Source: Ooceraea biroi (Eukaryota; Arthropoda; Insecta; Hymenoptera; Formicidae). From it: a stretch of 64,000 nt of DNA. The stretch lies in NCBI RefSeq assembly GCF_003672135.1, contig NC_039507.1, positions 15,430,278 through 15,494,277 of the forward strand. The letters are read 5' to 3'. The notes beneath the pieces are model-generated. The model did no database searches, was not told where the DNA came from, and saw only the letters and a program-made list of their open reading frames with translations. Shown here one piece after another: positions 10,325 to 23,902 of the stretch. The translations under genes were made by a program, and so were the position numbers. Positions within the stretch are counted from its first letter, which is position 1, and every line of letters begins with the position of its first letter.

Positions 10325-12177
10325 TGTTCCAATGTGTTTGTTTTGCCTGGAAAAAGGATACCACCGTTAATTCGAGTTACGTGGAACTGCCTCGAACAGC
10401 GCACTGTCAAACATATACCTTAATCGTTACAAGATGTCAATTTATTGCACGACAAAAATCCACGCACGCTACATACGCTCGTGACAAACTGCCTCCAGGA
10501 AACGCGTGCCGTTACCTTTTGAATTTAAACGGTCCACGCGATTCATTCGAGAGGCGTCGTCGTCGCAAAATAGTGGCACCTGACGGAACTAAACATAGAC
10601 CATAGATTACACAAAGACAGCCATGTCATATGCCTTTTTTACACCGCACGTTGGATTTGACGGAACAGAAAAAAGGAAACGAAATCAAACAATAATATCA
10701 TGGAATAATATTGATTTTGTTTTTATTAGGATTCTGTTAAATATCAATGATAAAATAATCATTCGCAGGTCTCCGTGCAACCTCGCGTTGCTTGTCCAAC
10801 CAATTGTCGGAACTGCAGTGCAGGAAACTCTTGAATGGCCGCGCCAACGGACAGTGGTCATTTGCACTTGCTGTCGTTATTCTAGCATCATATTTTTCCG
10901 TAAATTTACAAGAGTTACACAAACAAGTTATATCTCTTATAAATTCTTCAATAATTTGCTGATAACATAGAGCGCGCGTTTACGTCGCTTATTTCTCGAT
11001 CATAAAAAGTCATAAAGTCACAATTATATAGAACCGCTACAGACGGTCGAAACATGTGCTTGACATTGATGCAACTTCAAGTCGCTGGGCAGTTGCGACA
11101 CGACGTGTGTATGTTGTACAATCCATCTACGAGTACGCGTAGCAGGTTTTATTGGAATTTGTGACGCGGCATTGACGGGCAGAGGAGTGAGAGGACGATA
11201 AGTCCCGTGCAATGTGGAACGTCAGAGGCGTCCGTGCGCTCCTACGGCGGGATAATGTACGCGTAACCTACGCCTAGCCGGCGGCGTGATGAGTGCGGGG
11301 CGTGCATGAGGCTGTCATGCGGTGCGCGTACTCCTCGTCCCCCGGTCAACGAAAATCCTTGCGTTCGCATTCGCACATTATCGATCATACTACTCCCCAT
11401 GTGCATGTGTGTTCTCATTGCCATGTTTAATCGCGAACAAGTAGCGAGTCCTGCCGTACCACGTGATCACAGTTTACAAACGGCCGTTGTGACAAACTGT
11501 TGAGAACGTGGTGGTGCCGCGCGCGCGGTAAACGTATGCAGAATTTTCGTACGAGTAAAAAGGCACGACAAAGCACGGCACGATCTCCTCGAAACGCTCC
11601 TGGTAAGTGTCTTCATTGTGCAACTGTCGATCGAACGTTGTCCTTGCCAGTTTACGTGGAAGTCTTTAAAATATGGCGCCATAAATCAGACGGCGAGATC
11701 TGTGTGTACGGTTGTTTTCGAAAAAAAATCCTTTAAAAAAACGTTTTAATCGCGTGAATGTAGTCTTTACTAAAAGAAATATGTGAATGAAGAGAAGTTG
11801 TTCGCTCGTACTGTCGGGTTTTAATTATTTTTTTGGCTAATGCTTGGTTAAATGTCCCAATTATGTGATTAGAGGAAAAGAGGAATAGAATGTTTTACAA
11901 AAATCGTGTAACGATCGATTTCGACTTGTGAACCTTTAACCTTAAATGCATTGGAGCGCTGTAACAGAAAGTAAAACTTTATTTGAATACGAGATCACTT
12001 AAAAAATTTTAAAAGTCACTTTTTCTATGTTGATATTAAAATATTGATATAAACTGTAACTTTTAATTGTAATTTTGTTGTAGCATTTTCGTGTTTCTCA
12101 CTTACACGTATGCATTTATGGATAAGAATATAATGATTCTGTGGAACGTTATCTATACGTGATTTAAAAATGAAAAT
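10325..12177. other. divergent promoter region between PRC1 and CEP350
   Basis: About 1.85 kb between head-to-head genes, so it must hold both promoters and 5' UTRs. The part at 11000-11700 is richer in GC and CpG than the flanks. I see no convincing coding exon; short arginine-rich frames here follow base composition. Confidence 0.6.
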
Positions 12178-15100
12178 ATGAAGAACAGCAGTGAGAAGGA
12201 AGAGCCTGATGATAAAAAAGGATACATCTTCTTCTCAGATCCAAATGTTATTGTTAAACGCGCCGAAGCTTCTGCTATTGTGAGTGATTCCTTACTTTTT
12301 TTTCATGATCTTAGTATGTATATAAAATTGCAAAAGTTCTATAGTAGTTTGTGCATTGCAGAGAGCACAGATCGCACAAGATTCCGAGATCCAACAGCAG
12401 TCAACCAACTTACAAGTTTCCACACTTGGCATTAAAAGCTTAGAAAATTTACTGTCTTATCATCCTGTACAGCCATATCCTTTCACATTTATCAGTGCAG
12501 TAAAGCAGAAGCTCGCTTTAGGAGATTGCACCGAGACTGGCGCAAGGGCACATGATTCAAATTCTCCACGAAAAAACAATTTGGCCTCTTCAGTATTAAG
12601 AGCGAATAGTACGCAGACTTTGTATCAAATTGTACAAAAGATGGATCTTGTCAGGCCACTGAAAGTACCAGACTTGAAAATTTCCCCGAAAACGTTGGAT
12701 TTCTCTGGCAGGGAGAACTCCAAGGAGCTGCCTTCAACAAAATCTGAGATAGCTGCGAAGGAATTTGCACTCGATAGGCCCGATAAAGCGTCAAGAACTG
12801 GTGAAAGAGTACAGAGAAAATTAGACTTTTCCTCCTCGGATGCATCAATTATTAATTGTGAAAGTATAGAGCCACTGAAAGCGCCGAATGTGTCCATAGC
12901 GTTTAATCTGAATAAAAAGAAGGAGCATGTTAGAGACAGTTCCAGGGAGAAGGAAAACAGGTCTAAGAGGATGAAAAAGGATGAATCTCTGGGGACAAAG
13001 AGGGAGGAGTCTGCGCAGGACCAAGTAAAGCGTAGTCGAAGCCCAAGACACGTTTCCAGGAAGGATGCAATCGATACGAGTAACATAACGAGATTGCCAT
13101 TATCAAAAAATGACAGATTACCGTTTCACGCTACAAAAAGTAATGATTCCTTGTCGGCAAAATCGAAGGTAAAGAGTTTCGTGACGTCTACTGCGAAGAA
13201 AGATAACGACAAGAAACAGAAATCGCTTAACGCGCAGTCTGTGGAGTTATCGAGAGACAATCCTTTATCGAAAGGTCGGATACCCGGCAACGAGTTGTCG
13301 GCCTTTCGACCTTGGAAAGCGGTGGACAAGGTTACGCTGAAGGATAACAATAGCGTCGGCATTTTATCTAGCAATAGCGAAAATAAATCTAAAGACATTT
13401 GTCACTCGAGGCAAAGACCCGAGGTGGAAGACTCAAAATATAAGTCCGATTTAGATAATAGGCAGTCAAAGCAAGACAAATCAAACACTATTCATAAGGA
13501 GCAAGCGAAGAGGGTGTCTGACAAGAGTAAAGCTGCAAATAAAGTCGACGGGAAACTGCACAGCGTGAATTCGGAGCCGTCAGAGGACATCGGGTCCGTG
13601 TCTGAAAGTAACAGCTCGAAAAATCGTGCCAGTGCGTATCCCGCGAGTTCTGTACAGCAAACGAAGAGCAACGATTCTGAAACGATTACGGAAAGCAAGG
13701 AGAACGTTAACTTGACCAGGTCGACTAAAACTTCCGAGAATTTTAGATACACAGAACATTCCGTGACGCAGTCTGCAAGTACAAGCATCAAAAAAGACGA
13801 AGAATCGTATTCGCAAAGTATTATTACGACTAAGGAGACAACTGCTAATGATGATTCAAACGATGCCGATACAGTGCTGCCAGACGCGTTATTCGATCCC
13901 AGAAGGATCTCTTTCAGAGATGCCTATTCTCAAGAGGAATTTCCTAATTTAATCACGCCGGAAAAAATGAATCTTGTGCTGAGGTCTAAGCGAAGAAGAT
14001 ACTTGATACAGAGCAGCGATTCGGAAGTGGATGCGAGGTGCCCGAAATACAAATCGGTGGTAAAACAGGAGAAAGAGCAAGAAGAAGTGCAATTGGTGAG
14101 TACGATCACGTTACTACGCGCCTAGTCGATCACGCTAGATCCTTAACTGACGAAATAAAAGCGCATTGAAATTTCAGATGCACCCAACAGCTTTACATAT
14201 GCAATTTCAGGCAGAACTGCATCTTTACGATTCTTTCAACGAGTCCCTCAGGCAAGTGATGGACGTCGAAAAGCTTCTGTACGATACGAATAAACGCGAG
14301 CAGGAGAGCCCGCAGAAAGAGGATGTGAAAGATGAAGAACTGGAGGAGGCCGCGCAAGTCGAGGAAGATCGTGCAGCTGCGGTAGTTAATGACGAAGCTG
14401 TTGAAAAAAGTTAGAATTCCGCTATTACTCGCTTGAAAATATAATAACGTATAAGCATGCTAAGACAAAATAACAAAAAATTAGTACGTTATTTACGATA
14501 TACGCCAAATATATCTTTGAAATGTTCTCTTGCAGCAGCATGGAATCCATTTGATTATACAAAAAGGGATATTAACGAGGCTTGGAAGTCAAACGATGAT
14601 GCGCATTTTACCAGGGATCATTACATTCCGAATCAAGAAAACATTGACGAGTCGAGCAATAATCGGGCAAAGCCCGTTAAGACGCTGGTGAAAGTCGCAG
14701 AAGTACAAACTCAAACGGTGAATGATATGGCGACTCAAACGGATACACTTGCGGACAAACGAAACGTGCAGAAAGATCGATTTCTGGAAATCCGTGGAAA
14801 TCTGTACGAGCGATCATTTCCGGGGGAGAACGAAGTTCCCCAGCTGTCGTTAGATTCGGCTGAACAGTTCGAGGATCTCGATCAAATAGAAGAGATATCG
14901 CTGCCCAGCAAAATAAGGACCATGTCGGAGATTAGTTTGCACGAGACTACCTCGTCGATTAAGACGGAAACTGGAACGGAAATCAGTATTTCGACTCGAG
15001 ACGTAACATGCTCATTTAACAAGTATTTGGATCTAGAGGTAATTTTTCTACATGCATTTCTGTTGTATGCATTTCTGTGTGCACGTGATCACATATAAAA

Positions 15101-18100
15101 TATTAAAAAAGTTTCAAAGGAATTTTAAGATAGATGATACTTATTAATCTGTGTAAATAAGAAACATTTAATGAACGTAAATCGAAAACTACGAAAGTAT
15201 TTGAAAAAAAACGTGCTTCAACTTTTGAGAGAATTAATTTTTATTAAATAATGCCTCTCAAACGATTCTTAAATCAGCAATTGTTATTAAAATATATTTG
15301 TACAGATTAGTAAGTATTTTCCTAAAAATCTTTACCACTTTTACTAACATTAAACTGGATATTTAATTTCTAGATAGCGGAACTCATAAAAGATGAGAAT
15401 CAAAGATGTAACAAAATCGAGATGTTGTTCAAGTCTCGGGAAAAAACATTGAACGATAAAACTAAGAAGCTAGTGAAGCTGGAGGAACAGAAACGCGCAT
15501 TGAAGGATACAGGACAAGATAGTCGATCCGTAAAAAAGAAACAGAGAGCTTTACTTTTGAAATTGCAACAAGAGAAGGATGAAATGTACAGGTAAGGTCT
15601 ATAATACGTACAACTATGCGTTAGCCAAGCATTTTTGTGCTAAACTATATTGTCCCTCGACAGGTTGAAACAATTGTACGAAATTACGAGTCAGGAACGA
15701 AAGCTCATGTTGCAAAAGCAGAGGGACATGTTTAATCCACAAATGTCAACGAAGAATATCTTGACAAAGTTAAAAAGAAGTGCCGATAGTCAATCGCCGA
15801 GAAGATTATCGGGTCCCATGAAAGGTTACGATATCCGCAGCAACAGCTCCATGAGCTCGCTAATCGATTCGGATAAATCTCAGCACGATCGATCTCAAGT
15901 AGACACGCGTCTGCATGCATCCGAGAGCGACATAAACTCGTCCAAACTGGACCTGTTGAAGGCCGACAAATTTGTGAGTTTGGAAGAATCCAATGTATCC
16001 GCGACGAGGTTTGACGATCTGGCTGAAAAGTCACAGAAGAGGTACGAGCTGAAATCTCGAAGATACGAAGACAAAATGCCCCGAGCTGACATTCTGCGGC
16101 AAAAGCAAAACCAACTCGAGATAGAATCGAAACGCATCCACGGCCATCCCATGAAGATAAAACGATTATTAGAGAATCAGGGTCCGATCGAGGTGTCACA
16201 GCCATCGAGACCGGAATTGGACGCGTCGATGCCTGATTACGTGAAATCTGAATCCGACACGTTGGTGGAGGAATTGTCCAAGAGATCCAGGACATCTCAA
16301 GTAGCGATTCCTACCGTGATACTTTCAAAGGAGGCGTTAGCTTCCGATCTCGTGGCTGCCAACAACGAAGCTGTCGAAGAAGAGATAAACACGAACGTTT
16401 CGGATGCTATTTCGAAAACGACAAAATCGTCGCAGGTCTCTGAAGACCTACTGCAGGCGAGTACGAATAAAGGTTCTAAAAAAGTTGACAAATCCGTTAC
16501 GAGCGATAAGGACATGCCTAGAAAATTGCAACACAGTGCCGAGTTGAAGACGAGCTCCAAGCGTAAAAGTTCCAAATACCAGAGAACGAAATCGTCCTCT
16601 AGCACATTGATGGAAAATATATTGCGGTCAAAATCAAGTTCTCACATGCCGGAAGAGCTTATTAAGCATCACGATAAGCGGACGAGGATAGAGAACGAAT
16701 TGCTTCAGCTGGACAATAAAGAAAGTTCGCTGTTGGGCGAATTGGACCTTGATGAAAGCGAAAATTCGCTCCAGGCACTTGTCCGGCGTTCAAAAGCTGT
16801 GAAGGATAAGAATTCGAAATTGTTGAGTGAAATAATAAACGAGAGCAAGGAAAACGTATCCGATCAGAACAAGAGGCTCGAGATTGATGAAAACTGGCCA
16901 AGGAACGAGCAGGGCACTCAGAATGTATCTCAAATCAGTTTCGCCGTTTCTCACCACAGTTCCGGAGAAAGCGAGAAAAACTTTTCGAAATCTATAGTCG
17001 TCAGATCGCAAGAGAGAGATTTCAAGACGTCTAAGAACCTTAAGCAGTGAGTAATAGACGCACATGTGCACGCGCGCATGTGTGTATGTGTGTTCATCAG
17101 TCCTTTTCCGTCCTCTTCTTCTTTTCCTCCAGCTTTAATATTGCAAATCTTGTAAAACGCAGCTTGACGTGATACGTGCACGTTCCGCTAATAAAATCTC
17201 GAATCACTAAACTCGCGCTGGGAAGTCTAATAATAAACTGTGCATTCGCACCACTCACGTAAAGCATTGTAAAAATAGATCCTCTGCAGAGGCAATCCGC
17301 ATGACAGGCATGCACATGCACATACCTCTGTATCTTTGGAGCTGTACGTTCTCTTCTGTTCTCTCCATAGAGTTTTAACCGCGCGCGAAGCTGCACTCAC
17401 ATCGCGGAAGAACTGCGTCGAGGAGTGGATGGCGTGGCACACAAGGTTAAGAGCGGAGGAGGATCGTGTCACTTGTATGGAGAAGGCGGCGTTTAAACTT
17501 ATTGCAGCATCTAACGTCTTGTCTCAGCAAGGTAACAGCGTCTTTGTAAAAAAATTATTTACAAAATTTGGATTAGTATTAAATGCGTGTATGTACCTTT
17601 CTTGATTTAAGATTGTGGTAAATGTAAATGATAGCCACAAATTTTTGTTACAAAAGCAAACGAGCGGTTTTCTATTCCGGGCTTCCCTATTTAGAGATCC
17701 AAAAAAGATTGTGACGTCTCATTAGTCAAGTGTAGTTCTCTTAAATAATACTTTTCTCTAAATGTTCACGATTAGAAGATCTGTGCTCTCTTGCAGATAC
17801 CACCGTCTCGTCGGATACGAGCGATGTTGAAGGCAGGATAGAGCTTCTCACTGAGAAATTAGCGGAACGACGCATCGAAATGGCGCGCCTGAAGAAAGAA
17901 GCGAAGAAGCAAGCGAAGAAGCAGTTACGCGCTCTGGAGGCAAACCTTTTGAATCAAATTAAGGTGAGTATACGCGTAAATGATCGTGTGATTATTAGTT
18001 GTCACGAGACTCGTCTCTCCATTTGACAGAGGTACGACACGACCATCCACGAGATGCGCAAGAAGCTGGAATCAAAGAGAGCCATCAAAGAAACTGATAA

Positions 18101-21100
18101 GCTAGCTATAGAGCCAAAGTCGTTGGCTGACTTCAAAGTACCTGAGATACCGCTTAAGAGAATACAAGACATCTACAAGAGCAGCGATTTACTGAGATCC
18201 AGATCAGAGCCCGATCTTCTGTTGACGAGGAGTCAGTTGGACCTGCTGAAGATTGCAACTCCCATAACGTACGACAAACACGAGAGAGACTTTACTAGAA
18301 AAGCTACAAAATCCGCGGACATCAAAAGTACAAGCGCTACGGAGTTAAAGGATACAACAGACAATCGTAGTGCCCACACCGTCTTCGACGAGTACACGTC
18401 GGAAGTGTATGATAATTTTCGAACGACGACTTCGATATCATCGGCTTCGAATGATCCGCGTTCGGAAAGGTATGTTTCCTCTACAGAAAGGCAGCTCGAT
18501 GCCTCCACCGCCGTCGGGATGAAACAGAGAAACGCATCACTCGACGCTCAAACGAGTCTCGGTACGGTGAGGTCGGAATTGGAGGCGCAAACGGTATCGG
18601 ATGCGAGATTTGAAGAGCACAGTACCATCAACACGGAATCGGCGGACGACAAATCGATCACAGATAATCAGACTCGAACAAAAACTCCGGTCACACAATC
18701 CGAGATTCAGGAGATGGGCAATTTAAGGTCTATTCCGAGTAAATCCGATTATGTCACGGAAAGCGCGCATATTCCGACAGTTGCGACAGATTCTAATATA
18801 CTCACCTATTCGAAGAAATTAGATTTCTTGCAGTTAAATAATAAGAACCTGAGCGAAGACATCAGCTCCATCGAAAACGACATCAAAGCGCTATCAGAAA
18901 TAATGTCACGCTTGAGTAATGAGTCGAATGAAAAGTCTAAAGAAAATAAAGACGAAATAAGTACGTCACGAGATATATCAGAGATAATATCTAAAACAAT
19001 TTTCAGTGACAAGGTCACTAATACCGCGGATGAAGAAAAACAAACAATATCATCCGAGAGAGAAAGTAACCTGGAATCGAGATCAAGATCATCCAGTGAA
19101 TCGAGCCGTGATAAATACATATCAGACAGAATAAATAATGAGATATCGATGATAATCCCGGAAGAAGTGCCTGCTCTCTCGAATTTGTCGACTCATGAGA
19201 TTGATTATGAAGCAAAAAGCAAAGAGATCATGAATCAAATAGAGAAATCCATAATATCAGAACACGTTAAAATGGCATGTGATGATTATAACGCAATTTC
19301 AGTGTTGGAAAATGAAAACGAAAAATTGTTAAGCGACATGGTCTCGGAGCTCGACGTAAAATCCATTTCCGAGATTCTTTCCAAAGTATCGGAAAGCAGA
19401 AAGAGTTTCGATCTTGCAACGAATTCCGCAACACAAATGGTCGATAGCTCAAAGAAAGATATAAGCGAACAGAGCGAAATTTTAAATGAAACAAAGTTAG
19501 AGAGGGAAGATCAAACGAATAGAATGCATTTGTCAAAAATTTCAAAATATTCTAGCGTTAAATCAATGCATTCTCCCATCATCGCTGGTCACCGTTCAAA
19601 GGGAAGCTACGAAACAGATTTGCAAGGCGATCCGCGGAGTGCACGTAGCATAAATTCAAGCGAAACTTCACGCGCTAGCAGTGAAGATTTAAAATCGTCT
19701 GAACATATTCCCGAGGAGTTAGAAATCGAAACTAGCATCGTTGATGATTCAAAGATATTGACTGACTTCAGTAAAAATATTCAGGCAACGAATAATACCA
19801 TAAATTCAATAATCGCATCTAATGTCGATCAGAATCGTTCGATCAGCGCAGGAAATATCTCTCAGGACAAGGACGATTGGACAACGTCCGATTCATTCGA
19901 AGTCCCGCAAGATGAAATCAGTACTGAAGAGCGAGATACAGAATTGGAGAGTACGAAATCGCACCTGGATCATACCTTATATAATTTCTCAGAACAAAAC
20001 GTATCGCACGTCGATGATACAATCGATCGACAAGCTGAAAGCAATTTAGCAGGTGTCGTAGATATATCTGTATTTATTCCAAAAGGAGAATCCACTAACG
20101 TTGATGCAACGTTTAATAACGCATCATCCGGATCTCACGTGATGAAAAGCAACAACGAACTCGATGACATATTGGATATAATTGCTAAAGAAAATCAAGA
20201 AGCGAAAATATCTAGCAACAAAAGTGAAAGCATTGATGATGCGATTTCCGATTCCGTGGCCGAGTTGCTGAATAAAGTCGAGGATATTCTGCAAAATACA
20301 GGGGAAGGCGCGGATGATCTTAAGGGAATCTTATGTGATAATGTTATAGATATTAATGATAGTCGAATTGAATTAATTTCGGATGCCTCGATGTTAAATG
20401 ACAAAGTGCAAAATGAAATGAATTTGGAAGTTATGGGTGAGAGCAACATGGTCTCTGTGAATACCTGTAATGACGACAATGAAGCTAATAATTGCGAGGG
20501 AATAATAGATGTGTCACAAGCGATCGGTGAAACCAATGAGAAACCTGCCATAGACATAAGCTTGCACGTGGAAATCGAAGAGGATCCACGCGAAGTAGTA
20601 TCAGAGGCACAAGAAATTATAATAACTGAAGTGGATTCGGATAGCGTAGAAGATCATGCTTTATCGGAACTCGAAGTTGACGCTAACGTTGAATTAGTTG
20701 AAGAGGAGGAGTCCGTCTCAAGTGGCGCGAATCAAGACAAGGATTATTACGCTACAGAAGAAAACGAAGATACTGCACCCGTGGAAGTAAAAGAATGTTT
20801 GGAACCGATCTTGGAACAGGACAGTTCGGATGGCGAGCAACTGGACAATTTAGTGGAAGTTGCCGAAAGTGGGTTGGATACCGTAGAAAAACTCGTACCA
20901 TTTCAAGATTCTTCTGAATCGGTAATCGACGAGGTGATCTCTGTGCAGACAGAAGAAGCTGAGAGAGAAACTGCGGATGATACTGCAGTTAAAAGAAGCG
21001 ACGAAATTGCGGTGATAGATACAGAAATTCACAACATCAACAAGACTTTCGACATACTAAAGGATCCAGAGTACGAAGACATTTCCGAGGAGAGTCTTGA

Positions 21101-23902
21101 GGTATCCGAAATCTTGGATAAACACGACGGTTCGAGAGCTGGCACCGCAAATAAATCCACCAACTTACCGGACACGTATCGAGCTACACAAAAATCAGAG
21201 GAGGTGCTGAGGATACTGGACGAAATTTCGCAGAAGTCAACATCCGACTCCACGAGCAACTCGCAGAAGGACAAGAAAGATACACCAAGCGCGCAGAGCG
21301 TTACGGAGGAGATCAGCGAACTTCTGGGTGTGGAAGTCTCCGCGGGAGACGATGGTTCATCACAATCGAATAGGCTAACGAAAGACAAGACAGAGGAAGA
21401 ATCTTACGACGGTGACGAATCACGGGCTCGACTCTTGGAAAGAATAGAAGCGCAGAAGCGATCAATAGAGACGAACGATGATGCGGGCTTGTCCGAAGAG
21501 AAAAGCACGGTTCCTTTGCGATCAGACGAGCACGATGCGGAGGATAAACCGTCTCAAATCCTGTATGAGCTACGCGAGAGAGTATCGCAGCTGCAGGAGC
21601 AGAATGGCTCGTCCGAATCTAGTGAAGCCGGTGATACCCCGAGGGGTGTATCAGAGATCGAGATGGACTCGCCGAGGGATTTCAATGACTCCAGACTGGA
21701 CATTGATATTCTGGACGATGATCTGTTGAGCGGTACTAAAACGACGAGTCAGAGCGTCGACGTGAAGAGCAATTTCCACTCCACGTCTATCGTTGCTACC
21801 TCCGAGAAGGACATCGAGGCGATGATCGATAAGCTAAAAGGTATCTTCGCTACTTTATTATTTCTATTGAATTGTGTTTGTACTCTATTACGGTATTATA
21901 TAAAATTAGAGAGACATAGTAGACATTATACAGAATCACTAGAATCTCAGCTGTAAACTCTCTACCGTATGTTAATTCAAGTTCTATATCTGATGTATGA
22001 ATCACAGTATTAATCCTAGTCCATGCTGATTGTACATACCGAGCTGGAAACGTTATACCAATGTGTGTTATTAAGAGTTATGTACATACATCATGACCTC
22101 GATCCGATGTTGCTGTCGAATGAGTATTTGATCTAACATGCAAGATGATCTATTTAAAGGATACAGAGAGTCACAAAGTAATAAAAATTTTTGAAAGATG
22201 CTATTCGAGCGCCTAAATTAAGCAAGAATCGAATAACATATTTCAAGCAACCTGCATATGTTAAGAAACAGTATGAATTTTTTTCGTTCTCTTTCCGGAT
22301 TATTATCGTTGTGTCATTCTCGCCCGAGATCGTGCAATGCAATTTTTATGTGGGCTGACCATCTCAGAAACACTCGATACACATCTCGATCTACATTACT
22401 ATTACAGAAACACCTTTTGTTTCATTTTTTTTTTTTTATAATGGCTGTGTGCTCTCCTGTGCAAAAGCGTTGCCTGGTATAGCCGTGTGTTGTTTATTTT
22501 CAGACAAATAGCAAAGTCGAGATTATATTTGTCTAAAGGTAATACACGAAACTACGAATGATACGAACATTGACTTGTTATCTTTGTATCAAATCAGTGT
22601 CGCATGAAATGCTTGATCCCTTGATTATATATTGATCCATATACGCACAAGACAGGCCTGTAAATATTGTGCATCACACAACACAATCGTTCATCAATTA
22701 CTACCTACCTTTTCCTCCCTCTAAATTTATCAGAAAAGATTTTACTATCGTATTTTTTATAGGCGTTATATATATATATGGAATGTTCAACCTTGTCACA
22801 GCTTTGTACATGCATCTGGAGACATTTGTTCCTCGATATATTTCTTGGTCATGCTCCATTTTTTCTCCCCTTTCCCTCGGAGCACTCAAAACTCAAGTAT
22901 AAACTATTAATCCCTAATGTAATAATGTTTGAAGGCTCGTGTTGCTTTTCCCGAGGAACTTGTCTCTCGGTTTGTCCGTCATATTATTTATTGGTACATA
23001 TATTTTTTGCTACTTCCTGCAGCCTCGCTGGAGCAACCCGGTTTGGAAGTCGCCGAGCTAGAAGCTAAGTTGCTCCACATCGAACAGCTCCAAATCGAAT
23101 TGGAGGTACGTACTGTGTTGTGACTGAGTGCTTCTCACGAATGCGGTGTTCGCTTGCTAAACGCGTGTATCTTTTTAAGATCAAAAAGTTGGAAGCAGAG
23201 GAGGTGTCTTACTACGTTCGGGAGATCCCGAACAAACCACCGCCTCCGTACACTCCACCTGGTGACGGCAGGTTGTCGACTTCACTTGGTTCGCCGTCGC
23301 TCGTGACAGCTGTGATTCCATCGAACGTCGAGGAGCTGACGTCGTTCACCGAGAAGGCCACGGCTCTGATATACAATGCTAAACTGGCCGGCGAGGACAT
23401 TGCGAGTTTAGAGGCGCCTCCAGAGATCTACGAATTGACCAAAGACAAGAACGAGATCGTGAAAAGGGACAGGCGGATCTACAACACCTTCCTGTTCGAT
23501 CTCTGCAAGGAAACCATCGTGGAGGTGTATCAGGCGGAATACGAAAAGCCCGGTCCAAGTTGGACGAAGCCAAACGTGAAGACAAAGCCTACGGTGAAGA
23601 TACCGAAGACCGTGGAAGAGCTCATCGAATACGTCAGCAAGGAGGTAGCCACCTTGTTCGGGTTCAAGACGAAATTGCAGCGGGAAAACATGGTGATGCG
23701 CTGGAGCAGAAAGCGCAGGGACAGGGTCGACGAGCTACTGGCGAGGGAGGCGCAAGCCGAAGAGGACGAGTGGACCAAGTTCCATCACGACGAGCTGACG
23801 GTAAAGAACGGACTCACGGTAGCTATACTGGATACCCTCGTGATGGAAACGGCGAACGTCGTAAAAGTAGCGTACGATGCGAAGAGGCGGATGATGGTGT
23901 AG
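12178..23902 (+). CDS. CEP350: CEP350 (CAP350), centrosome-associated protein
   Basis: A large scaffold that in vertebrates works with FOP/CEP43 to anchor microtubules at the centrosome and stabilise centrioles. Eleven exons join in phase: 12178-12279, 12362-14095, 14178-14409, 14536-15038, 15374-15591, 15664-17046, 17371-17531, 17797-17963, 18030-21840, 23023-23105 and 23180-23902, giving 3038 aa (human about 3117). Diagnostic blocks: the KKKQRALLLKLQQEKDE coiled coil (exon 5); DVEGRIELLTEKLAERR followed by a KKEAKKQAKKQLRALEANLL helix (exon 8); and the C-terminus, where a basic KRRDRVDELLAREAQAEEDE block precedes an acidic helical end. Exon 9 alone encodes about 1270 residues of acidic, serine-rich disorder. 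The CAP-Gly domain expected before the C-terminal block is not seen in any exon or in the 1.18-kb intron 10. Start: the first ATG, in frame with exon 2. Confidence 0.88.
21841..23022 (+). other. CEP350 intron 10, longest intron of the gene
   Basis: Runs from G|GTATCT to CTGCAG|CC, phase 1. At about 1.18 kb it is several times longer than most other introns in the gene. I looked for a CAP-Gly-like exon (glycine-rich, FAKGxWxGVEL or YDGxxYFxC) and found none. Confidence 0.7.
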
